Positions 44,488 through 55,173 of a stretch of 64,000 bases of DNA are shown one piece after another; positions within the stretch are counted from its first letter, which is position 1; the number at the start of each line of letters is the position of its first letter. The notes under the pieces were generated by a model that saw only the letters and a list, made by a program, of their open reading frames with translations, was not told the origin of the DNA and did not search any database. The stretch lies in contig SPDT01000004.1 of assembly GCA_008477525.1 (NCBI GenBank), positions 2,108,001 through 2,172,000 of the forward strand. The letters are read 5' to 3'. The DNA comes from Hypomyces perniciosus (taxonomy: Eukaryota; Ascomycota; Sordariomycetes; Hypocreales; Hypocreaceae). A program made the translations under genes and the position numbers.

Positions 44488-47046
44488 TCAGTCGTCATCG
44501 CCCCACCACCCCGGCTCGTTGCTGCTACTCTTCCTTACGTACCCCACGGCGCTTAGACGTGCCATGTTCCTGACAGTGGTTCGTTGCTGTGGTACAGGAG
44601 GGAACGAGTCAGGAGAGACGGGGCTGTCCGGTCGGGGCATATCATCCTCATCATCGTCTTCAGCCAAGGCAGCCAGCCTCGTAGATGTCGGAGAAGCGCA
44701 ATTTGATGGTAGGTGTTCGGGCTGTGACTCCGCCTTGGGTGAAACGTTATCCCCTTGGGTGGTATGGTTTTCCTCAGAGTGTCCCCAAGAAGTAGGGAGA
44801 AAATCGTCCAGATCACTATCATCTTCCTCAAGGTGACTCCAATCGGAGACGGGCTTGCCTTCATCGAGGAAGACGGGAACATCTTGTTGTTGGGGGGACT
44901 CCAGGGACCCTTGACTGGCTTTCTCCAGAGAGCCCTTCTGAGAGGCGGACTCTCTCGGCGGAAGATAGGATGCCTGGTAACCGTCTTCATCACTCTGCGA
45001 AAATGCCTCGTTCTTGGGGGTGGACGAATCGCTCTCAGCAAGCATCACAGTCGCCTCAGATTGACGCTGTTTCTTCTTTTTATGGTTCGGTGGTACGGGG
45101 AAATCAAAGTCGAAGACCGAAGTTTCTGTGACAGTTGCCTGCGACGCAGTCGAATTGCGTCCCAGGGATGATTGTCTCTCGTGCATGACCTGATTCTCGG
45201 ATGCCGCCCTTGCGCTCCCGCGCATAGCTTGGTTTTTCTTGCGAAGCGCTGAGATGAGCATCTCCTCTTGTGGAGTCAAGGCCATCATGCGGTTTTGGTT
45301 ACCAGATCCGTTCATAGTCGAATGGACAGAACGCAAGTAGAAATCCACAGATGTCGGACTCAACGGAGGCGTGATTTGGTGAGATGAGGCGGCAACGGGC
45401 TCATGCGGCATGATAGGCATTATTTGATCTACAGGTTGCGATGGCGCCGATATTTGTTCCAGCTCTGCCTGGGATGGGCGACGGGCTGGCAGAACGGTCA
45501 TGGTATCAGTCTCTTCGGTGCCGTAACCGATCTGGCACGTCATCCCTGAGACTGTCGAGTTACTTGATATGAGTGACTCTCTGGGTGAAGATGAAGTTCG
45601 GGAGCTTCCGCCTTGCGACAGATCCGACCGAGAGAGCTGGCGAGGTGTGCGGTTGTCCTCCATAATGGGGATGGTGATGTATGTGTTGGCGGGTGCGAAG
45701 CTGGCCTTCTTGCTCGACCGCTTACTTGATCCGCCGGGACTTGGCCGTCTCCGCGTGTTCTTTGACCGGCGTGTGTCTGGAGGCGGTGCGAGGTTGTTGT
45801 CGCTCAATTCCGATCGAGGCCTATTCGAGGTAGAATAGGCGGTAGAATTACGACTCTTGGTCGATGTTTCCACCTCGACATCTTCCTCAGAGTCGGAAGA
45901 TAGCATGAGGACACTTTTGTCGTGGAAATCGGCTTCTTGCAAGCTTCGTTCAGTCTGTTTTGATGCTCTCGAGGTCCGAGTGTGTCTGCTCGAGACGCTT
46001 CTATCTCCATCGCCGGGTGATGTTGAGCATTCTGATTTGGGCATGATGGCTGTCTGGGGTGTAGGGGGGTGGGGTGGTTTATGAAGCCATTCCAGGTCAT
46101 GTTCGACTTCTGGCTCCCGCCACTCGATCTCCTCCTGGCCGTCACTGGGGTATCTTTGACTAAGAGGACTATGCTGCGTCTCGAGATCTTGTCTCAAGAC
46201 CTGCCGTAGCGTCATCTGTTCGTAGTGATCATACAGCGTGGACAGCCCATTATCCGACAGTCGTGCTCTTCGATTGCTCTCATCTGCAATTGTCGATGGC
46301 GTATCGGGGAAGAGTGATCGAAGGCTCTCCTTTGTCCGCCGTTTCAGCTTTGTGCGCATGTCACTCTGTCGTCCAGACGCCTGAGAAAAGGGTGACAGGA
46401 TAGACGGAGATTTAATCATGTGGTTGGGGTTTGGACCGCCCACGCCATTCAATTGACCATTAGGTTCTTTCTTGGATAATCGAGTCGAGGGAACGAGATT
46501 AGAGAAATCAAGCTTGGGGGGCTTTTTCTTTGTCTTGACCAAATCAATGGGGTCGTCACCACCGTCAAGCACCCGGTGAGCTTTTGATAATCCCCTCGCT
46601 AGGACTGGTGTCGATGACTGTCGTGATATCGAGTGTTGCTGTAGCTGCTTCGGCTTTTCATACCATGACTTGATTGTCGATGACGAATGTGTTTTCTTCA
46701 ATGCGCCGGCTGAATGCCTGTTCCCATAGCCCTTTCCGCCGATAGCGTTGAACCTCAGATGCGAAGGCGATGAGTCTGAGCCGTCACCGAACTCCTCCTC
46801 AGATCCTGCGATTCTCACATGATCATCTAAGGAGAATTGATCAGACGCCACGTTGCTCAGCGCCGGACTTTCTAACGTACCAACGCTGACGGCCGATGAG
46901 GCTGTGTCATCGAAGCAAACCGGCGCATCGATGCTGAGTGGCGTGGAACCGAGGATCTTGTGCGCCTTGCTCATGGGCTCCGTGACGGTGACCTGGGGCA
47001 CTGACGACTTCTTGCGCCCCGATCTTGAGAATGTGAATTTCCCCAT
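44488..47046 (-). CDS. Large Ser-rich, mostly disordered protein of unknown function
   Basis: An intronless frame reads MGKFTFSRSGRKKSSVPQVT to FNEPGWWGDDD-like acidic end (SSSNEPGWWGDDD), 852 residues. It is rich in Ser, Pro, Thr and charged residues, with long stretches likely disordered, and has short ordered-looking motifs such as ADESNRRARLSDNGLSTLYD with HYEQMTLRQVL, and EEMLISALRKKNQAMRGSAR, a helix. No catalytic domain or membrane segment is visible. I place the start at 47046 although the frame stays open to 47604, because the added 186 residues are poor in pattern and MGKF... begins a basic, conserved-looking block. It could be a cytoskeletal or cell-polarity scaffold, but that is a guess. 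Confidence 0.75.
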   Translation of the reverse strand: MGKFTFSRSGRKKSSVPQVTVTEPMSKAHKILGSTPLSIDAPVCFDDTASSAVSVGTLESPALSNVASDQFSLDDHVRIAGSEEEFGDGSDSSPSHLRFNAIGGKGYGNRHSAGALKKTHSSSTIKSWYEKPKQLQQHSISRQSSTPVLARGLSKAHRVLDGGDDPIDLVKTKKKPPKLDFSNLVPSTRLSKKEPNGQLNGVGGPNPNHMIKSPSILSPFSQASGRQSDMRTKLKRRTKESLRSLFPDTPSTIADESNRRARLSDNGLSTLYDHYEQMTLRQVLRQDLETQHSPLSQRYPSDGQEEIEWREPEVEHDLEWLHKPPHPPTPQTAIMPKSECSTSPGDGDRSVSSRHTRTSRASKQTERSLQEADFHDKSVLMLSSDSEEDVEVETSTKSRNSTAYSTSNRPRSELSDNNLAPPPDTRRSKNTRRRPSPGGSSKRSSKKASFAPANTYITIPIMEDNRTPRQLSRSDLSQGGSSRTSSSPRESLISSNSTVSGMTCQIGYGTEETDTMTVLPARRPSQAELEQISAPSQPVDQIMPIMPHEPVAASSHQITPPLSPTSVDFYLRSVHSTMNGSGNQNRMMALTPQEEMLISALRKKNQAMRGSARAASENQVMHERQSSLGRNSTASQATVTETSVFDFDFPVPPNHKKKKQRQSEATVMLAESDSSTPKNEAFSQSDEDGYQASYLPPRESASQKGSLEKASQGSLESPQQQDVPVFLDEGKPVSDWSHLEEDDSDLDDFLPTSWGHSEENHTTQGDNVSPKAESQPEHLPSNCASPTSTRLAALAEDDDEDDMPRPDSPVSPDSFPPVPQQRTTVRNMARLSAVGYVRKSSSNEPGWWGDDD

Positions 47047-47604
47047 GATGGTTCCTCCGAAGAGTCCAGAAGCTTGACGATGTTCCCTGCCCTGGTTACC
47101 GCACACCTCCAGCGTCGTATGGAAGCATGTGCTCGTCGGACGAAATGGATGGAGCGAAATGGAGGGATCCGTATGGTTTAAGCTAATCCGTTTTCCGAGA
47201 TTTTTGCAAACGTTCCAGAAGATTTGACGGATATGATATATTATGCCAACACGCGCCCGGCAAATATGGCAGTTCCAGAAAGCCCGAGTTAGCTTTGTCG
47301 TCCGGCAGGCGCCGCTTGTCAGCAAGCGTCCATCACAAGCACACAATCCGGTGTAGTCTCGGCTGTTCGTTCGGTGTCGCTGGTGAATCAGGATTGGATG
47401 GCGGCGTGGGAGGTGATGGGATGATGACGAAGGAGAATGAGAGGGCGCCGCGGGAGCTCGTGAAGAAGGAAAGGCAAAGGTAAAAGTACGAGTAGCGTAT
47501 CGTATGAAGCGAGGTCCGGTCCAGCTTGCAGCAAGCTCCAGTCTTTCTGCTCGGCACGCGCGATGCCTGCCACAAGGCCCCCACAGTCTAATTATTTGGA
47601 GCAA
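47047..47604 (-). promoter_or_regulatory. Long in-frame 5' leader of the Ser-rich protein gene
   Basis: The reading frame of the 852-residue protein continues upstream without a stop for 558 nt. Its translation (for example FAFPSSRAPAAPSHSPSSSS) is low in complexity. Two or more small frames on the same strand lie inside it and could act as upstream ORFs. It may be untranslated leader, or an N-terminal extension used in part. Confidence 0.4.
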
Positions 47605-47934
47605 TCTGCCTATGCGACCAGCCGATCATAAAGGGACCAGGGGAGTCGAGATAGTGTGATCGTACTACAACTAGGAGTGGTCTGGCGCCGACACCGTCTG
47701 CTTGGCCGGATTTGTGAGAAATTGAGCTCCGCAACCGAACGAAAGTCGAGTAGTAGTACTCGATCGGTTTTCGTGTGGGAGAGGGAAAAACGAAGCGAGC
47801 GGGCGAACGGACAGACGGTGATGGCTGGCGAAAGGCGGGGGGATTGAAAAGGCCGTCATCGATGGCAGAGAAAATGTCTTAAGACTTTTTGCTAGACGAC
47901 GTGGGCCAGCATGTCACCCACCCTCTTAGCAGTC

Positions 47935-47967
47935 AGTTCAGTTCAGTTCAGTTCAGTTCAGTTCAGT
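47935..47967. repeat. GTTCA pentanucleotide tandem repeat
   Basis: About six to seven perfect copies of GTTCA follow one another, a simple microsatellite. It is outside any reading frame that I support. Confidence 0.9.
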
Positions 47968-48444
47968 TTGTGCGGGGGGCTCGCTTGGGAGCTCTCCCAT
48001 TGATGAGCAGCTGGTGACAGCGACTAATAATAGGCAATAGTACGGACTGTTAGCAGAATATTCGAAGGAACGTCCTTGCAGGGAAGATGACGGCGATGGC
48101 GGTCCACTAGGGCAATTTAGAGCCTAGGACCAGAGACCGGGACTTTGGAGGCTGAGGGCATGTAATACATAATACGGGCCATGAAGGACTTTGAGACGAC
48201 GCTTGCTGCGCTCTCAGTTTGCCGCTACTGGTATTAAGCAAGGGTTGCTGCTGTGTGCATCAGGGTTCATTATCTCCACTCGGTGTGTCAGCACCGCTCT
48301 TCTTCATAGTATTAGTATGTATCTACGAGAGTATCTACGAGTACAGTTGTCCTGCTGCCAACATGTGCAGACCGCGTGCACTAATACACGAGGCCATAAC
48401 GAAACCGGCCAACAGCAGGCGGGACAAGACGGATGCATCCGAGC

Positions 48445-48466
48445 ATTGACATTGACATTGACATTG
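48445..48466. repeat. ATTGAC hexanucleotide tandem repeat
   Basis: Between three and four perfect copies of ATTGAC end in ATTGATTGATGG. It is a short microsatellite in the gene-poor region. Confidence 0.8.
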
Positions 48467-50960
48467 ATTGATGGTGGAGAGAAGCTCTATGTACTTCTTG
48501 CCACTGTCAGGGACATACATGCAGGTACGTACGGAGCAAGGAGTACGCCTATCTTGCTACTCGTACGTTATTTCTATACGCAGATTGATTGATCGCACCA
48601 GGCAAGTCATGCTCCTCCTCCTGATGGTCCCTGGAAGAGAAACTCGAAGAAAAAAAGGGAGAAGGAAAAAGAGGGCCAGGGTCATGATACCCCTGTTTCT
48701 GCACCGAAGCTTGGATCGACAGCCACGCCCCGTGATAACTCCTGGAACTCGCAGTCTCGTATACACCGCCGGAGGTAGACGTAGATAGTGCTAGTACCTG
48801 GTACTACTATTAGGTGCTCCGTACGGCAAATGATATCTATTAAATGTTAAATAGGCAGTCATACATTAGTGGTACGGCATTCTGCACGTCAGTCAAAGCA
48901 CGAGCAGCTATTAGATGGTGCTTATGTACTACCACATCGGCTCGACAATGATAGCCTATGATCTGAGAGGGAAATGCTACATACCTATAAGATCATCAAA
49001 TACTACTATGTCCAGATAATTACAAAGACAGCGGTCCATCCCATCCCGAGCAAAAGAGATAGACGGAAGCGGAACCGATAGCCTACTAGGTACGTACTAT
49101 TCATGTAAGTGACCTACCAAGCTAAAAGACTAATACTACCTAATACAGCGCACGTCCGCTGTCGAACTTACCACCCAACTGGCCCTCTTTTTTTTTAAAT
49201 GCCAGGGCACACATACGAGGGTCCTTCTTCAGACAAACGAGAATCAATTTGCAAGGGAGAATAACCCCCTTGCTCTCAGTATGCCGTGGTCTGGGGTTAC
49301 CACGTGTCCTACTACTTCGACTAGTAGTTGTAATAATACTAGTAGCACTAGTAGCAGTACTTACCTATAGTACGGAGCACTAACAGTCAGCATTGGATCC
49401 CGCCCGCACACTATCGGTCCCAACGAGTGCGTGGTCCCGATCTGCAATGTCTGTGCAAACTACGATGATAAACCCCGTCAAAGCCATTCAGCATAGTAGT
49501 ACTCCGTAGTAGCGTTACTTTGAATGCAAGTATGGCGCAAACGATTTATTGGTTAATTCTACTGCGACGATGACTCGCGTCCTTGTACTTCGTACTAGTA
49601 TTTATTACTACCATTTCGAGAGATCCGTGCTTCCCGTTGGTGAATCTGTGATAGTAATAGCAAACCCCCCAGATTCATCACGTCAACGGTCAAAGGCCCC
49701 CAACAACAAAAAGCAACTTTCTTGAAGTTTGTTTCATCACTCACATCCGAAAAAAAAAAAAAGAAAGAAGTTGAAGACAAATTGTGGAGAGATGCAGGGA
49801 TACAGTCACCTCCCTCGGATGTTTGTTTGACAACACAAGGACAACAAAGGGCATTGTTTGCTCAGCCACAAAACACACGTCCGGACTACATCTGCCGAAT
49901 CATCTGATCGGTCCGTTCGGGACGACGATTCATGTCATGCCTATAAATCAGGGCGATTCACTTGGTACTCCGTACATTAATCCTAATTTCAATTTGACGG
50001 AGATTTTATCTCCGGATGCCGACAATATACTACTCCTCCTACTAGTGGTGTTGAACTACTTAGTAGTATTCTAGAGTCATTATTACATATGAGCCGTACA
50101 ACCGTAGCAGGACTCCGTCCATGTAGTACTATTAGATGATAGTACGAAGTACGACCTCTGCTCTACCGTTTGTGGCTGGGAAAGGGGACAAGAGAAAAAA
50201 GAAATGATAAATCTCCAGCCATGTGCTGCTGACTTGCCGCTATGTGATCGATCTTGTCTGCTGCTCCGAGCCCCCTGGTCTGTTCCCAGCTTCTGTGCTC
50301 ATATTAGGTAAGTCTGTTATCGAGACGGGCGCAGATACCACGACATCCTGGACCTTTGGACACACTTGATGACCCTTCAATGTCGCCTCCTGCTCCTTAC
50401 ATAGGGACAAATATCATACGGAATGCTCCGTGTTTTATATATAAGTATTACTCGTATATGAGGACATTGGTTCCAGTTTCATGCAAATGCACGTACGCAA
50501 AATGACTCGGGCAAGGAGGTGCAGGATCAACAAGTCTCACTTGAGTCAACCTCATTTAACCGTTGCCAAGAACTTTGAGGAAAGCCATGTCTGAGATCGG
50601 ATGACATCCAGGAGGAAAAAGGAAAGAAAAAACAGTAACAATCAAATCCGCAACGAAACACGCAACATGAAAGCATCACACACATCTTGTCAATCTTTGA
50701 CACGTTTGTCGTAATTTTTATTACCAGTGTACGTACTACTTCGTACTAGCAGTAGCAGTGGTATATGCAAAAGTCGCTATCCAAACGCCACCACCACCAA
50801 CCAGTTCACGAGAAATTTCCCCCTTTTCCTCAGCGCCGCCGTCCGGAATACCATGCGTCATAGTCGCAAATGCTCCCAATCCAAGCAAACAAACAAACAA
50901 GTCCACTAATCTAATGTCCAAATGTAGTACTCGTACGACCAGTAATACGCGGAGTGGTGC

Positions 50961-52868
50961 TCAGAGACACCTCGTTTGCAGCCATTCCTCGTTCCTGAGC
51001 CATAGGTTCAGGCCATTCCGCGCCCACCACTGGCGCACCCTGCTCTGGTCACCGATGCTGTCCTCCAGTGCCTCTTCAATGTTACACGTCCGGAACTCCA
51101 CCTGTTTCCGTCCCTCCATGCCTTCCAGCTCTCCGTGGGCAAACTTGCGCCACCACTCGAGGATATTGACATGCCCGTGCACGGTGGACATGACGAGCAC
51201 CTCCTCATCGAAGATAAGTCTGTCGTCTCCCCTAAGCTTCCGCCACGTCTCAAGGACCTCGACTTGCCCCCATCGACTGGCCATCTTGGCGATACTGTCA
51301 CTGTGCGCGACAGGAATGCCAGAAGCATCCCACCACCGTAGCACATCTGCCTGGTTATACTGCGTAGCCCAGAGAAGCGATCGACCGGGCCGCAGCACAA
51401 TGCTTTCATCCTGGGCGGCTGTATCGCGCCACCACTCAAGGACCAGTAGGTGGCCCTTGGCGCTAGCCTGCTCCAGGGCGGCTTCGGTATACCGCAGCGG
51501 CAAACCCGATCGTCGCCACCACCAATCGAGGACTCGGACATGACCATTCTTGGATGCGCCATCCACTGCTTCCGCATCGTACACATGCCTGTCTCTGAAA
51601 TACCTGCTTTGTTTCCAATAATCCAAGACGTCCGTGCGGGGGTAATATGCGGATGCTTTTGTCGATAATGTGGTCCCATCAAACGCCTTGAACAAATCCG
51701 GCCTGTTGGCTTCCATGTAGGCAAGTACTTCGATGAGTCCGAACCGTATGACGAGCTTGACCACCAAGGCGGGCAAATCCTGAAAACTTGGTAGTGACTG
51801 CGACAGTTTCTTACATATGGCGGCGGAGTTGGACGTAAGAGCTGTCCACTCCAGCTCGTGCTCGTAGACCTTGAGTGGGTCGTCCGGATCTTTTGGTTGT
51901 AGTGACCATGATGATGGCATTGGGAGGTTTGTATATACACCCAATGCCTTAGCTAGTTCCCAGTCTCCAGCGTGGTCCAACACAATTGTCCATATCTCGG
52001 GGGGTAGCTTCGATCGAATTTTCACATCACCATCGGTGACGGCTACGACACTTGTAGCAATTTCGACATCGCGACCGAGACCCAGCAGGTCTGCCTGATT
52101 CTTGACAAGGCCCAGCACCTCATTGAAGCCATTCCAGTTCGGAACTCTCTTCGGGTGTGGCGCTCCTTCATAGTGCCATAATATGGGCGTCATTACTCTG
52201 ACCCAGCTCCATTTTCTGTGAAGTTTGCTCAATTGTCGCTTCGTCAGAGGGTTCGTCCACATGTGGTTGCTCATGCCTGGCACCAGGACGATGCTTTTCT
52301 GAGAATTCCACCCCCTCAATACCTCGCCGAGGAATGTATCTGCTATGCCAGCCAACATCTTTGCTATCCCGTCCGCATCAAGCGGCACACAAACAAGTAG
52401 ATCTGCCCAATCCACCAACTCGAATGCCTGCTGTCTGTAAAACTCGACGTCATCAGCGCGATCGCCTGGCCCGGGCGCGAGGCTGAAGTTTTGCATCACA
52501 ATGATCGTCTGTGTCAACCTCGGCACCACATCATCGACGATCGCTCTCATCTCGATTTGGGGATTCTTCGAAAGTCGTACGACGAGGGCTTGGGCCCATG
52601 ATGTGTCTCGGGGGCCGGCGGAGGCGACGAGGAGTCGCAGCTTGCGGTTGCGCATCGGCATCTCGCTGAGAGAGGAGCAGGAGGATGCCGTGGAGGTCAG
52701 GCGCGGTGGGAGAGAAGAGTAGGGCGCCATGATGAGAGGTTCGACAGATGTTGCAGCATGGCTTTGTGGTGAATGATGGTTCGAATTGCTGGTGGTGACC
52801 ACAGCACAAGCGGTGTGCTCCGAGAGCTTGGGCCGAGACCAATCACGTTTTGCGGTTTGATCGTGCAT
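50961..52868 (-). CDS. Flavoprotein-like domain fused to ankyrin-type repeats
   Basis: A single frame of 635 residues; the start may instead be the Met at 52730 (MAPYSSLPPR), giving 589. Residues about 75-270 look like the flavoprotein/HFCD fold of phosphopantothenoylcysteine decarboxylase and Hal3: LRLLVASAGPRD, WADLLVCVPLDADGIAKMLA, then a PGMSNHMWTNPLTKRQL block corresponding to the PxMNxxMW motif. The catalytic His (HIEL in active enzymes) is replaced (AFEL). The C-terminal half has repeats of about 30 residues with NGHVRVLDWWWRR, KGHLLVLEWWRD, QADVLRWWDASG and HGHVNILEWWRK, the Trp-rich ankyrin-like units of fungal proteins. So this is probably a non-catalytic flavin-fold protein with a binding repeat array. 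It is intact. Confidence 0.75.
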   Translation of the reverse strand: MHDQTAKRDWSRPKLSEHTACAVVTTSNSNHHSPQSHAATSVEPLIMAPYSSLPPRLTSTASSCSSLSEMPMRNRKLRLLVASAGPRDTSWAQALVVRLSKNPQIEMRAIVDDVVPRLTQTIIVMQNFSLAPGPGDRADDVEFYRQQAFELVDWADLLVCVPLDADGIAKMLAGIADTFLGEVLRGWNSQKSIVLVPGMSNHMWTNPLTKRQLSKLHRKWSWVRVMTPILWHYEGAPHPKRVPNWNGFNEVLGLVKNQADLLGLGRDVEIATSVVAVTDGDVKIRSKLPPEIWTIVLDHAGDWELAKALGVYTNLPMPSSWSLQPKDPDDPLKVYEHELEWTALTSNSAAICKKLSQSLPSFQDLPALVVKLVIRFGLIEVLAYMEANRPDLFKAFDGTTLSTKASAYYPRTDVLDYWKQSRYFRDRHVYDAEAVDGASKNGHVRVLDWWWRRSGLPLRYTEAALEQASAKGHLLVLEWWRDTAAQDESIVLRPGRSLLWATQYNQADVLRWWDASGIPVAHSDSIAKMASRWGQVEVLETWRKLRGDDRLIFDEEVLVMSTVHGHVNILEWWRKFAHGELEGMEGRKQVEFRTCNIEEALEDSIGDQSRVRQWWARNGLNLWLRNEEWLQTRCL

Positions 52869-53792
52869 GCACCGTGACGGTCCACAAATTGCAGTTCATG
52901 TTTTGCAAAGGTGATATTTTGGAGAGAGGATATGGTGGAGGAGGACTTGGTGGAACTATATTTTCTTGTCGTTGGTGCCAGATGTCACAGGTTGGATGAC
53001 GGCGCCTAATGGACGACTCGGTTCAAGACCCGGCATTATCCGGGGAGGGGGTGTGTCAGCTTCAGCCGACTTGATTCGCTCTGCCAGCGCAGCCAGGCTG
53101 ATAATATTGATGCTGCACTTCGTACGGAGTAGATAGATAGATCGTGGTCATATTTAGTACAGTAATATTCGATATATATCAACATCGTACGATACCAATG
53201 TGTGCTATACAACACAACAAGCAGCCTTGGCAACGGCAGCATGTCTAGGTAACCTAGAACAAGCAGTGACAGACCATCAGGTGTTGGGTCTCTTGCAGAT
53301 GGAGGCATTGTGGGATAGTTCTCATGGCTGATGTGGTTTAGAAATTGAAAAGAGGCAATAGAATCTACATAGACATAGCATGTGAGATTTCCAAACAATA
53401 TTAGGCGTGTTGGGCGTTCATGTTGTCGAGGTTCTCAGTTGATAATAATGGCTGTACATATGTACGTACTTCGTACACGGCACTCGTATTGTCACATGAC
53501 CTGGCTTTCTGTGACTGCAGTAGCTCGCTCTGTTTGTTCCGACCTGCACTCCGGAAGCCTTCTGGCGATGACGCCGGCTCCCGGAGTCTAAAAAAATCCA
53601 TCACATCGGAAACTCAAATTTTTGACACTCATAAAAGGACTTCTTTGCGCTGCTCACACGGAAATTGATTGTCTTCTGTGCCCATCTGAGACAATCAGCT
53701 TGCTCCCCATTGCATAAAATCGCACACTAAAGAGTCTATTATTTTTTCTTTTCCCTCCTTCACCTCAGTCGGCCCCGCATCATTCTTCGGTC
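52869..53792. promoter_or_regulatory. Divergent intergenic region, flavoprotein-ankyrin and PRPP synthetase genes
   Basis: Both flanking genes are transcribed outwards from this stretch. It contains the blocks TTCGTACGGAGTA (about 53119-53131) and ACTTCGTACACG (about 53467-53478), which belong to the dispersed palindromes of the window. Small frames inside it are not supported as genes. Confidence 0.45.
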
Positions 53793-55173
53793 ATGTTGGA
53801 TCAAATGGCGAACGAGATCAAGCTCATTTCGGGGAGCTCCCATCCGGAGCTCAGTGCCAAAGTTGCCAGCCGGTATGTCTCTAAAGACGGTTGCTGGATG
53901 GAATGGGTGGGCGAGACGATGGGGCCAGGTGGACTATGGGAACCTAGGCTCATGATCGACGCAGACTTGGTATCAACATTGCCAACACCTTGAGCCTCAA
54001 CTACTCCAATCAGGAGACCAGTGTTTCCATTGGCGAGTCTGTTCGAGATGAAGATGTCTTCATCCTTCAGTCGACCGCCCCCGGCGATGTCAATGACGGC
54101 TTGATGGAGTTGCTCATCATGATTCACGCCTGTCGCACCGCCTCAGCTCGTCGCATTACGGCTGTCATTCCCAACTTTCCTTATGCCCGCCAGGACAAGA
54201 AGGACAAGTCGCGTGCACCCATCAGCGCGAAGCTGATTGCGAACATGCTACAGGTGTCTGGTTGCGTATGTTGAGCCAGAATCGTCATCACACACCGACA
54301 TATCTAATACTTTGATAGAACCATGTCATCACCATGGATTTGCATGCCTCGCAGATCCAAGGCTTTTTCAACGTCCCAGTTGACAACCTCTATGCTGAGC
54401 CATCCGTGTTGCGCTGGATTCGCGAGAACTTGGACGCTGAAAATTGCGTCATCGTCTCGCCCGATGCCGGAGGTGCGAAGCGCGCCACTTCTATTGCTGA
54501 TCGTCTGAACATTGGATTTGCTTTGATTCACAAGGAGCGACCGCGCCCCAACGTTGTGGGCCGTATGGTGCTCGTTGGTGATGTCCAGGACAAGGTCGCT
54601 ATCCTTGTGGACGACATGGCCGACACCTGCGGGACGGTACGTGTTAATGAACACCTTTATTTGCAATGAACTAAACCCGAATGCTAACTATGCACCAATC
54701 AGCTTGCCAAAGCGGCCGAAACCCTCAATAACCACGGTGCTCGTCAGGTATTTGCTATTGTCACTCATGGTATCCTCAGTGGTAGGGCCATTGAGACTAT
54801 CAACGACTCGTGCTTGTCTGGCCTTGTGGTCACGAATAGTAAGCGATGCCAAACATGATTGCCTCTAATGAGAAATGCTAACAATATGACAGCTGTTCCA
54901 CGTAAGTTGTGAAAACAAATCCGATATGTGCTTCGTGGCGAATCACCATTTACGTAGTATGGACTAACCATGAACTTGACACAGTTGGGGATAAGACCGA
55001 ACGGTGCCCGAAGCTCAAGGTCATCGATGTGTCCGGCACGCTTGCTGAGGTATGCTCTCTAGAGGCCTTCACAGCACTCACTCAGGTTTATTGACATCAA
55101 AACTTCCTAGGCTATTCGACGAACCCATAACGGCGAATCGGTGTCGTACCTGTTCACCAATATTCCCGTGTGA
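53793..55173 (+). CDS. Ribose-phosphate pyrophosphokinase (PRPP synthetase)
   Basis: Seven exons (53793-53872, 53965-54265, 54319-54636, 54703-54838, 54893-54901, 54985-55049, 55111-55173) give 323 residues in frame; the second Met at 53805 ([16 protein letters not shown]) would also fit. The enzyme makes PRPP from ribose-5-phosphate and ATP, for purine, pyrimidine, His and Trp synthesis. The family signature is [15 protein letters not shown], with metal-binding Asp and His; [13 protein letters not shown] and the PRPP-binding loop [14 protein letters not shown] are also present. Exon 5 is a 9-nt microexon (CTGTTCCAC). Fungi have several paralogues that act as a complex; which one this is cannot be told without alignment. 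It is intact. Confidence 0.9.

Larger units (their letters stand above)
47605..50960. other. Long gene-poor region with short tandem repeats and palindromes
   Basis: About 3.3 kb lies between two minus-strand genes. I find no supported gene on either strand; frames such as 48191-48592 and 49784-50074 have no recognisable content. It holds a GTTCA tandem repeat (47935-47967), an ATTGAC repeat (about 48445-48466), an A tract (49749-49761) and many short GTACTTCGTAC/TACTCCGTA-like palindromes. Long leaders and upstream regions of this size in filamentous fungi often serve strongly regulated genes. Confidence 0.5.

Noticed and set aside
48191..48592. Plus-strand frame of 133 residues in the gene-poor gap
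   Set aside because: It includes a microsatellite and has no fold-like pattern; treated as chance.
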